From assembly GCA_031415055.1 (NCBI GenBank), contig JANOQZ010000037.1, positions 1 through 46,704 of the forward strand: DNA of 46,704 bases. Reading direction: 5' to 3'. Within the stretch, counting starts at the first letter, position 1. Each line of letters opens with the position of its first letter. Source of the DNA: JANMOK01 sp031415055 (GTDB lineage: Bacteria; Pseudomonadota; Alphaproteobacteria; Rhodobacterales; Rhodobacteraceae). This document shows, one piece after another, positions 39,950 through 46,704 of this stretch. The position numbers and the translations under genes were made by a program. Below the pieces are notes generated by a model that ran no database searches, was not told where the DNA came from, and worked only from the letters and a program-made list of their open reading frames with translations.

Positions 39950-40275
39950 CGCGAGACCCCCTGTGCACAAGTGGTACACAACGGCGTATGGGGCAATACG
40001 TCCAAACGTTCTGGCGCAATATCCTCGCCACATTTTGCACAAATGCCATAGGTACCGGCGTCGATTCGCTTCAAAGCCTCCTTGATCATCAAAATTTCGC
40101 CTTGGCTGGACGCGCCAAGCGACTGCAGAACTTCGTCATCCTCTTCGGCAGTTGCCTGATCTTCCCAGTCTTTGGGCAATGGATCGTCAAGTTCGCCTTT
40201 GATTTGCACCAATCGTTCACCAAGTTCCAACAAGCGTAGGTTCAGTTTCTTGCGATATTTACCGGTATCAATCAT
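39940..40275 (-). CDS. DksA/TraR-family zinc-finger protein
   Basis: A 111-aa protein with an N-terminal coiled coil (KYRKKLNLRLLELGERLVQIKGEL, then EVLQSLGASSQGEILMIKEALKRI) and a C-terminal C4 zinc finger (YGICAKCGEDIAPERLDVLPHTPLCTTCAQG). It resembles the short DksA/TraR regulators that enter the RNA polymerase secondary channel. The acidic DxxDxA coiled-coil tip of canonical DksA is not evident, so it may differ in activity. AGGAGG lies six bases before the ATG at 40275. It converges with the PhnD-like gene. Confidence 0.88.
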   Translation of the reverse strand: MIDTGKYRKKLNLRLLELGERLVQIKGELDDPLPKDWEDQATAEEDDEVLQSLGASSQGEILMIKEALKRIDAGTYGICAKCGEDIAPERLDVLPHTPLCTTCAQGVSRQR

Positions 40276-40536
40276 TGCGAACCTCCTGACGAACCTCTTG
40301 GAAATATCCGGCAACCAGACATGGTCGGACCCTAGCATAAGTTTACCTAGGGTCGCATAGGGGAAATTCCAGTGCGTCGCGGGTAAATTCGAAACCCAGA
40401 TTGTCACACTGGATTATTGATTGTCTCGCCGCTACAAACTCAAGCAGGCAGGGCGATGGCGTCGCCAAGGGTATCAACCCGCCTGCGGGAAACCGCTTTC
40501 TCCTGCACGCCCGGAATTTGAACCGGAGGCATGGCG

Positions 40537-41739
40537 ATGAATCGTCCCGAATATTTCAACTTTGAAAACGGCGAAAAAACTTCGCTGCCCTTTGCCAAAT
40601 CTGAATACGAAGCGCGTTTGGCCAAGTTGCGCGGGCTGATGGCCGAACTCGGCGTCGATGCCGTTCTGTTCACCAGCTACCACAACATCGCCTATTACTC
40701 TGGCTTTCTCTATTGTTCGTTCGGCCGACCTTATGCTTGCGTGGTGACGCAAACCAATTCCACCACAGTTTCCGCCAACATCGACGGCGGCCAGCCGTGG
40801 CGGAGGTCGGCGCATTCGAATCTGGTTTTCACCGATTGGAAGCGCGACAATTTCTGGCGGGCGGTGAAGTCCTTGGTGGGTAGTGCTAGGCGCATTGGCA
40901 TTGAAGCCGACCACATGACTTTGGCCACACGGGAGAAGTTGGGTGAATATCTGGGCGCGGTTGAAACAATCGACGTGGCCACCGAATGCATGCGTCACCG
41001 CATGATCAAATCGCCCGCCGAAATTGCCCTGATTCGCGAAGGGGCGCGGATTGCTGATATTGGCGGTGCGGCGATTGCCGCCGCGGTAAGGGAAGGCACG
41101 CGGGAAATTGATGTGGCTATGGCTGGGCGCGATGCGATGGAGATCGAAATTGCGCGGTCGTTTCCTAACAGCGAGTTGCGCGATACATGGGTGTGGTTTC
41201 AATCGGGCATTAACACCGATGGGGCGCATAATCCGGTGACGACGCGACGTCTTGAAAAGGGCGATATCCTTAGCCTCAACACTTTCCCGATGATCAGCGC
41301 CTATTACACCGCGCTGGAGCGCACGTTGTGGCTGGGCGAACCGGATAAGGCGTCGCTTGCGATCTGGGAGGCGAATGTCGGGGCGCACGAACTGGGGTTG
41401 AGCCTGATCCGCCAAGGTGCGACCTGTTCGGGCATCTGCGCCGAGATCAACGCGTATTTTGAAGAGCGCGATTTACTGCAATACCGCTCGTTCGGCTATG
41501 GCCACTCCTTCGGCATCCTGTCGCATTATTACGGTCGCGAAGCCGGGCTGGAACTGCGCGAGGATATCGACACCGTGCTGGAACCGGGCATGGTGGTGTC
41601 GATGGAGCCGATGCTGACCGTGCCTTTGGGGATGCCGGGGGCAGGGGGATACCGCGAGCACGACATCATTGTGATTGAAGGGAACCATCCCGAGAATATC
41701 ACGAAATTTCCGTTTGGACCGGAAAGGAATGTGTTGTGA
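40537..41739 (+). CDS. Creatinase (creatine amidinohydrolase)
   Basis: Hydrolyses creatine to sarcosine and urea. A 400-aa pita-bread-fold protein with strong likeness to Pseudomonas creatinase: FTSYHNIAYYSGFLYCSFGRPYA, SANIDGGQPWRR, TWVWFQSGINTDGAHNPVTTR, YRSFGYGHSFG and LSHYYGREAGLELREDIDTVLEPGMVVSMEPM. His231 in GAHNP corresponds to the catalytic histidine of creatinase. Metal ligands of true M24 peptidases are not kept, as in creatinase. The second ATG (40537) is chosen because GGAGG lies 7 bases before it. No creatininase, sarcosine oxidase or urease gene is adjacent. Confidence 0.93.
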   Translation: MNRPEYFNFENGEKTSLPFAKSEYEARLAKLRGLMAELGVDAVLFTSYHNIAYYSGFLYCSFGRPYACVVTQTNSTTVSANIDGGQPWRRSAHSNLVFTDWKRDNFWRAVKSLVGSARRIGIEADHMTLATREKLGEYLGAVETIDVATECMRHRMIKSPAEIALIREGARIADIGGAAIAAAVREGTREIDVAMAGRDAMEIEIARSFPNSELRDTWVWFQSGINTDGAHNPVTTRRLEKGDILSLNTFPMISAYYTALERTLWLGEPDKASLAIWEANVGAHELGLSLIRQGATCSGICAEINAYFEERDLLQYRSFGYGHSFGILSHYYGREAGLELREDIDTVLEPGMVVSMEPMLTVPLGMPGAGGYREHDIIVIEGNHPENITKFPFGPERNVL

Positions 41740-41917
41740 TTGATTGGTGACGGACCCAGACAAAAAATACAGGCCCGCTCGATTAAACTGCGCTTAGCCA
41801 GCAAGCCCGGAATGCCGGTTTCGCCCAAGTTTCGCTAGCGCCGATCTTGCCGCGACGGAACGTCCAGTCCTGCGCGTTGAAGTGATGCAGAATTTTAAAA
41901 ATCCAATGGAGACGCCT

Positions 41918-42985
41918 GTGAAACACCAGTCCTTAAACTTTTGCCTTGCCGCATTGTTGGCCAGTTCGGCCCTCGTCCAAGCTGCAGGCCCAGCAGCGTC
42001 ACAACATGCCGCCGCTGATCCGCAATCGATAGCCATTGTCGATGCGGCCAATACTTTTCTGGCGACGCTGGACGAGACCCAACAGCAGGCAGTTGTCTTT
42101 GACTTCGCCGACGCTACCCAGCGCATTAACTGGTCAAACTTTCCCCAGGGCGGACCGGGTGCTCTACGATTGGGCATGCTTTGGGGTGACATGGATCAAA
42201 CCCAACGACAGGCTTTGGTCGATCTTCTTGACACTATTCTCAGTCCCGAGGGTGTCAACATGGCACTTCAACAAGTTGCCGCCGATGAAATTGTTGCCGC
42301 CGCCGAAGACGGTGGCTCATCCAACGGACGCCCGCCGGTGAGTTTTGGCAGCGCGTTCTATTTCGTTTCATTCCTTGGCGAGCCTTCCACAGAAACGCCG
42401 TGGATGCTGCAATTTGGCGGCCATCATTTGGCAATCAATGCCACTGTGGTCGGACCCAACGTCACGCTATCACCCTCTCTGACCGGTGGACAACCGCTTA
42501 AGTTCACCGATGCGGGTGCGCCAGTGTATATCGTCGAGCAAGAAGCAACCCAAGCTGCTGCCTTGCTGAACAGTTTTACCTCCGAGCAATTGGCGGTCGC
42601 GGTGATCAGCGACCAATTAGGTGAACTTCAGTCGGGTCCGGGCGAGGACGGAATCGTGCTGGACCCGGAAGGTCTTGCTGGCGCCGATATGACAACGGAA
42701 CAGCAAGCACAGTTCGTGAAGCTGATCGCGGCGCGATTGGGCATGCTGAACGCCGATGATGCTGCTGTTGCGATGGCGGCTGTTCAGTCAAATCTCGATC
42801 AGACGACTTTCGCTTGGTACGGCCCGAAGGAACCGATCGGGGGCGGCTATTTCCGGGTGACCGGCCCTACCGTGTTGATCGAGTTCTCGCCGCAATCCAA
42901 CGACGGTGACGCCACCGACCATGCGCACAACATGTACCGCGACCCGACCAACGAATACGGCGCAGCTTGGGCCAAGCTGGACTGA
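41918..42985 (+). CDS. DUF3500 family exported protein
   Basis: A 355-aa secreted protein, signal peptide MKHQSLNFCLAALLASSALVQA. The mature part matches my recollection of DUF3500 proteins: AANTFLATLDETQQQAVVFDFAD, RINWSNFPQG, SFGSAFYFVSFLGEPS, WMLQFGGHHLAINATVVG, and the C-terminal YFRVTGPTVLIEFSPQ with DHAHNMYRDPTNEYGAAW. The pair GGHHLA and the late HAHN suggest metal binding. The start is a GTG at 41918 with GGAG eight bases upstream, which leaves a clean signal peptide; in-frame ATGs at 41885 and 41906 are less likely. Function unknown. Confidence 0.78.
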   Translation: MKHQSLNFCLAALLASSALVQAAGPAASQHAAADPQSIAIVDAANTFLATLDETQQQAVVFDFADATQRINWSNFPQGGPGALRLGMLWGDMDQTQRQALVDLLDTILSPEGVNMALQQVAADEIVAAAEDGGSSNGRPPVSFGSAFYFVSFLGEPSTETPWMLQFGGHHLAINATVVGPNVTLSPSLTGGQPLKFTDAGAPVYIVEQEATQAAALLNSFTSEQLAVAVISDQLGELQSGPGEDGIVLDPEGLAGADMTTEQQAQFVKLIAARLGMLNADDAAVAMAAVQSNLDQTTFAWYGPKEPIGGGYFRVTGPTVLIEFSPQSNDGDATDHAHNMYRDPTNEYGAAWAKLD

Positions 42986-43343
42986 TATTCCCCAAGGCGG
43001 AAACGTTCGGGAGTGAGGCGCAGTCGACGGATTTGCGGCTCATTCCCACACCCACGCCGAGTGCACGCCCGGTGTGCGCGTCGAAGACGGCTGATGCACA
43101 GCGATTTAGGTTCAATTGACTCCCTGTTGCGTGGTCAAAAACGCCGGGCGGAATGCACTTTCGACTTTATGTCGCAGGCCCCGGTTGAAAAGCCTTCAAA
43201 ACGTTTACAGCCGATGTATTGTCAGGTCGGAAATGCTCTGCTATCAGCGGCTCGATTTCATCGGAATGGTCTTTGGGTGGCCTATTTCGAAAAGCGCGAA
43301 CCGGCCCCGCTTTGGCTGGAAAATGTAACCGGAAGGGTGGTCC
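42986..43343. other. Intergenic region upstream of the ATP synthase operon
   Basis: 358 bp that should contain the atp promoter and leader. TGCACGCCCGGTG at 43062-43074 is the reverse complement of the unit repeated after gnd (1541-1578). An overlapping 142-codon plus frame is very Arg-rich and runs into atpH out of frame, so it was not called. No sharp promoter was identified. Confidence 0.5.
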
Positions 43344-43904
43344 GTGGCCGAATCAGCTTCGTTCAGTTCGGGAATTGCGGGCCGCTATGCAACGGCATTG
43401 TTCGAGATCGCGCGCGATTCCAAAGCGCTGAGTGCGGTTGAGGGCGAATTGGACGCGGTTGCAGCAGCGCTGGACGCCAGTGCCGATTTGCGCGATTTGG
43501 TGTCTTCGCCGGTTTATTCGCGCGGGGATCAAGGTGCTGCGATGGCGGCGATTTCCAAGAAAATGGGCTTGAGCAGCACGGTGGGCAACACGATTGCCTT
43601 GATGGCATCCAAGCGCCGGTTGTTTGTGCTGCCTCAGGTAATATCCGCCGTAAAGGCGATGGCCGCCGCCGAACGCGGTGAAGTGACCGCCGAAGTGACC
43701 GCTGCCAAGGCATTGACCAAAGCGCAGGAAGGCGATTTGGCCATGTCGCTGAAAGCCGCGACCGGCAAAGATGTGAGCATAAAACTGACCGTGGATGAAA
43801 GCTTGATCGGCGGTCTGATCGTTAAAGTGGGTTCGCGGATGATTGACAGTTCCATCCGCTCCAAACTTTCCAATCTTCATAACGCAATGAAAGAGGTCGG
43901 ATAA
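43344..43904 (+). CDS. atpH: ATP synthase F1 subunit delta
   Basis: A 186-aa peripheral-stalk subunit linking F1 to the b subunits. The N-terminal domain has IAGRYATALFEIARD, and the C-terminal signature is LIGGLIVKVGSRMIDSSIRSKL. It starts at a GTG with GGAAGG-type purines about ten bases upstream. It opens the F1 operon atpH-A-G-D; its stop overlaps the atpA start (TAATG). Confidence 0.95.
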   Translation: MAESASFSSGIAGRYATALFEIARDSKALSAVEGELDAVAAALDASADLRDLVSSPVYSRGDQGAAMAAISKKMGLSSTVGNTIALMASKRRLFVLPQVISAVKAMAAAERGEVTAEVTAAKALTKAQEGDLAMSLKAATGKDVSIKLTVDESLIGGLIVKVGSRMIDSSIRSKLSNLHNAMKEVG

Positions 43905-45442
43905 TGTCGATCCAAGCCGCTGAAATTTCTGCCATTCTCAAAGACCAGATCAAGAATTTTGGCAAAGACGCGCAGGTGGCCGAAGTCGGTCGGGTGTTGT
44001 CAGTCGGTGACGGTATCGCCCGTGTTCACGGGTTGGATAACGTGCAAGCCGGTGAGATGGTCGAGTTTCCCGGCGGCATTCGCGGCATGGCCTTGAACCT
44101 AGAAGTCGATAACGTCGGCGTGGTTATTTTCGGCTCCGACCGCGACATCAAAGAGGGTGACACGGTCAAGCGCACCAATTCCATCGTCGACGTGCCAGTC
44201 GGCGACGGGCTGTTGGGGCGGGTGGTTGACGGGTTGGGTAACCCGATTGACGGCAAGGGTCCGATCAAATCGAAAGAGCGCCGGGTGGCCGACGTGAAAG
44301 CGCCGGGGATCATACCGCGCCGTTCGGTGCACGAGCCGATGGCGACCGGGTTGAAATCGGTCGATTGTTTGATCCCGATTGGTCGCGGTCAGCGCGAGTT
44401 GATCATCGGTGACCGGCAGACCGGCAAGACCGCCGTAGCGTTGGACGCCATTCTGAACCAGAAAGTCTATAACGACGCCGCTGGTAAGGACGAGAGCAAG
44501 AAGCTGTACTGCGTCTATGTGGCGATTGGGCAGAAACGATCAACCGTGGCGCAGCTGGTGAAGAAACTGGAAGAAACCGGGGCGATTGCCTATACGATTA
44601 TTGTGGCCGCAACCGCTTCCGAGCCAGCGCCGATGCAGTTTCTGGCACCCTATTCGGCGACCGCGATGGCGGAATTTTTCCGCGATAACGGGCGGCATGC
44701 TTTGATCATCTATGACGATTTGTCGAAACAGGCGGTGTCCTATCGCCAAATGTCGCTGCTGCTGCGCCGTCCGCCGGGACGCGAGGCTTATCCGGGCGAC
44801 GTTTTCTATCTGCATTCGCGTTTGCTGGAGCGTTCGGCGAAACTGAACGCCGATTTCGGCGCGGGTTCCTTGACCGCGCTGCCGATCATCGAAACGCAAG
44901 GCGGCGATGTTTCGGCGTTTATCCCGACCAACGTGATTTCGATCACCGACGGGCAGATTTTCCTTGAAACCGAACTGTTTTATCAGGGCATCCGTCCGGC
45001 GGTGAACACCGGTCTGTCGGTGTCGCGCGTCGGTTCGTCGGCCCAGACCAAGGCGATGAAATCGGTGGCCGGTTCGATCAAGCTGGAACTGGCGCAGTAC
45101 CGCGAGATGGCGGCGTTTGCGCAGTTTGGTTCCGACCTTGACGCCGCAACCCAGCGCTTGCTGGCACGTGGGGCGCGGCTGACCGAGTTGCTGAAACAGG
45201 CGCAGTATTCGCCGCTGACCATCGCCGAGCAGGTGATTGTTATTTATGCGGGCACCAAGGGGTACCTCGACAAGATCGACGTCAAGTCGGTGACGCGGTT
45301 TGAGAAGGGATTGCTGGCGCATTTGCGCACGCATGACCAAGCCTTGCTGGACGATTTGCGCGACAATGACCGCAAGGTTGAGGGTGATCTGGAGAAGGCC
45401 ATTCGGGCTGCTCTGGATGCATTCGCCAAAGATTTCGCCTGA
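43904..45442 (+). CDS. atpA: ATP synthase F1 subunit alpha
   Basis: A 512-aa nucleotide-binding, non-catalytic subunit. The Walker A loop GDRQTGKT is at residues 169-176, with ALIIYDDLSKQAVSYRQMSLLLRRPPGREAYPGDVFYLHSRLLERSA downstream and the arginine-finger region PAVNTGLSVSRVGSSAQ. Length is typical. Second gene of the F1 operon. Confidence 0.98.
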   Translation: MSIQAAEISAILKDQIKNFGKDAQVAEVGRVLSVGDGIARVHGLDNVQAGEMVEFPGGIRGMALNLEVDNVGVVIFGSDRDIKEGDTVKRTNSIVDVPVGDGLLGRVVDGLGNPIDGKGPIKSKERRVADVKAPGIIPRRSVHEPMATGLKSVDCLIPIGRGQRELIIGDRQTGKTAVALDAILNQKVYNDAAGKDESKKLYCVYVAIGQKRSTVAQLVKKLEETGAIAYTIIVAATASEPAPMQFLAPYSATAMAEFFRDNGRHALIIYDDLSKQAVSYRQMSLLLRRPPGREAYPGDVFYLHSRLLERSAKLNADFGAGSLTALPIIETQGGDVSAFIPTNVISITDGQIFLETELFYQGIRPAVNTGLSVSRVGSSAQTKAMKSVAGSIKLELAQYREMAAFAQFGSDLDAATQRLLARGARLTELLKQAQYSPLTIAEQVIVIYAGTKGYLDKIDVKSVTRFEKGLLAHLRTHDQALLDDLRDNDRKVEGDLEKAIRAALDAFAKDFA

Positions 45443-45470
45443 GTTGGGCCGCGAGGTGAGGGACGCATAA

Positions 45471-46337
45471 ATGGCGAACCTGAAGGTTCTGAAACTGCGG
45501 ATCGCGACGGTCAAATCGACCCGCAAGATCACCAAAGCCATGCAGATGGTGGCCGCCGCGAAACTGCGTCGGGCGCAGGAAGCGGCCGAAGCGGCGCGGC
45601 CCTATGCCAGCCGCATGGAAGCGGTTCTGGGCAATCTGGCGCGAGGCTCGGCTGGGGCTGCGAATGCGCCGAAGTTGCTGTCGGGATCGGGCAAAGATCA
45701 GGTGCATTTGCTGATCGTGGCCACGTCGGAACGCGGGTTGTGCGGCGGGTTCAATTCCTCGATTGCCAAGCTGGCGCGGGCGCATGCGCAGGCTTTGATC
45801 GCGGCGGGCAAAACCGTGAAGGTGTTGACAGTTGGCAAAAAGGGCCGCGAGCAATTGCGCCGAGATATGGGCGACAAGATGATCGCGCATGTCGATCATT
45901 CGGCGGTGAAGAAGCTGGCGTATGTGAATGCGCAAGCGGTGGTTGCGGATGTGCTGCATCGGTTCAATGCTGGTGAGTTTGACGTGGCGACGGTGTTTTA
46001 CAGCCGTTTCCAATCGGTAATCGCCCAAATTCCAACGGCGCAGCAGTTGATACCGGCCTTGGTGCCGGAAGGCAGTGCTGGCGTCACTTATGATTACGAG
46101 CCGGATGAGCAAGCCATTCTGGCCGAGTTGCTGCCGCGTTCGATTGCGACGCAGGTGTTTACCGCCTTGCTGGAAAATGGCGCCTCCGAACAGGGGGCGC
46201 GGATGTCGGCGATGGATAACGCCACCCGCAACGCCGGAGAGATGATCGACAAGCTGACGATCCAATACAACCGCTCGCGTCAGGCCGCGATTACCAACGA
46301 ACTTATCGAGATCATTTCGGGCGCGGAAGCGCTTTGA
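45471..46337 (+). CDS. atpG: ATP synthase F1 subunit gamma
   Basis: A 288-aa central rotor subunit. The N-terminal coiled-coil helix has LKLRIATVKSTRKITKAMQMVAAAKLRRAQE. The core motif is SERGLCGGFNS. The C-terminal helix ends in MDNATRNAGEMIDKLTIQYNRSRQAAITNELIEIISGAEAL. It follows atpA by 28 bp and precedes atpD by 16 bp. Confidence 0.98.
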   Translation: MANLKVLKLRIATVKSTRKITKAMQMVAAAKLRRAQEAAEAARPYASRMEAVLGNLARGSAGAANAPKLLSGSGKDQVHLLIVATSERGLCGGFNSSIAKLARAHAQALIAAGKTVKVLTVGKKGREQLRRDMGDKMIAHVDHSAVKKLAYVNAQAVVADVLHRFNAGEFDVATVFYSRFQSVIAQIPTAQQLIPALVPEGSAGVTYDYEPDEQAILAELLPRSIATQVFTALLENGASEQGARMSAMDNATRNAGEMIDKLTIQYNRSRQAAITNELIEIISGAEAL

Positions 46338-46353
46338 AATAGGGAGAGACTAA

Positions 46354-46704
46354 ATGGCAAAAGCTGCTGTCGGCAAAATTACCCAAATCATCGGCGCGGT
46401 CGTGGACGTGCAATTCGGCGACCATTTGCCGGAGATTTTGAACGCGCTGGAGACCCACAACAACGGCAAGCGGCTGATCTTGGAAGTGGCGCAGCACTTA
46501 GGTGAAAACACCGTGCGCTGCATCGCCATGGACGCCACCGAAGGCTTGGTGCGCGGCGAGAAAGTGACCGATACCGGCGGGCCGATCACGGTGCCGGTGG
46601 GCAACGCCACTTTGGGCCGTATCCTGAACGTCATCGGCGAGCCGGTGGACGAAAAGGGCCCGGTCCAGGCGAAGGAATTCCGCGCCATTCACCGCGACGC
46701 ACCG
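46354..46704 (+). CDS. atpD: ATP synthase F1 subunit beta (partial, N-terminal 117 residues)
   Basis: The catalytic beta subunit; only the N-terminal barrel is inside the window. KITQIIGAVVDVQFGDHLPEILNAL, VRCIAMDATEGLVRG and VPVGNATLGRILNVIGEPVDEKGPV are family signatures. AGGGAGAG lies just before the ATG. The gene runs off the right edge before the Walker A motif. Confidence 0.97.
   Translation, partial: MAKAAVGKITQIIGAVVDVQFGDHLPEILNALETHNNGKRLILEVAQHLGENTVRCIAMDATEGLVRGEKVTDTGGPITVPVGNATLGRILNVIGEPVDEKGPVQAKEFRAIHRDAP

Noticed and set aside
40474..41415. 313-codon frame antisense to creatinase
   Set aside because: Shadow frame; creatinase identity is certain and the antisense reading has no family features.
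43013..43441. 142-codon plus frame upstream of atpH
   Set aside because: Very Arg-rich, overlaps atpH out of frame, and spans the expected atp promoter/leader.
44540..45541. 333-codon frame antisense to atpA
   Set aside because: Arg/Gln/His-rich reading of a highly conserved gene, typical of antisense shadows in this genome.
45282..46265. 327-codon frame antisense to atpA and atpG
   Set aside because: Same reason: no start signals and no domain, while both plus-strand genes are certain.

Overview
The window is a chromosomal segment of an alphaproteobacterium, most likely a Rhodobacterales (Roseobacter/Rhodobacter-type) organism. The evidence is gene content and order: hisBH...hisAFE with a DUF2147 gene beside it, dnaG-rpoD, an atpHAGD operon with the alphaproteobacterial layout, a polyamine operon linking potFGHI to speB, puuA and puuB, and many 4-bp ATGA/GTGA gene overlaps. 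GANTC (CcrM-type) sites are clustered in front of rpoD. No phage, insertion sequence or CRISPR array was seen.

Layout. 1-1.5 kb: gnd. 1.8-9.4 kb (minus): one operon for putrescine uptake (potF-G-H-I), agmatine hydrolysis (speB) and gamma-glutamyl-putrescine catabolism (puuA, puuB). 9.7-11.5 kb: an SMP-30 lactonase and an orphan periplasmic binding protein. 11.6-16.1 kb: histidine genes hisB, hisH, hisA, hisF and hisE, interrupted by glutaminase glsA and an antisense DUF2147 gene. 16.4-19.2 kb: a glycosyltransferase-like gene, tRNA-Arg(CCG), a short-chain dehydrogenase and a hydroxypyruvate isomerase-like gene. 19.4-20.4 kb: an RTX-only protein.

20.4-28.7 kb: the most unusual region. A six-gene minus-strand operon (lacI, CoA-transferase, enoyl-CoA hydratase, SDR, GMC oxidoreductase, glycerate 2-kinase) runs divergently from a DUF993 aldolase-like gene. 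An identical LacI-type palindrome (core TTGGAACGTTCCAA) occurs twice in the shared control region and twice more inside the coding sequences of the SDR and GMC genes. This looks like a self-regulated catabolic system of unknown substrate whose regulator also binds within its own operon.

28.7-31.1 kb: a GST, a HicAB toxin-antitoxin pair whose hicA may be read from a leaderless mRNA, a small unknown gene, stacked palindromic repeats, and a stretch that can fold into a multi-branched RNA. 31.1-35.6 kb: a small membrane protein overlapping rpoD, then dnaG, with an iteron-like GANTC cluster between rpoD and dnaG. 35.7-38.2 kb: an envelope module of Tat-exported MsrB, a fasciclin protein, an anti-sigma factor and an ECF sigma factor. 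38.4-43 kb: a desaturase with a PhnD-like protein, a DksA/TraR zinc-finger protein, creatinase and a DUF3500 protein. 43.3-46.7 kb: the start of the ATP synthase F1 operon (atpH, A, G and partial D).

All assignments come from reading the translated sequences and from knowledge of the families. No database search was run.
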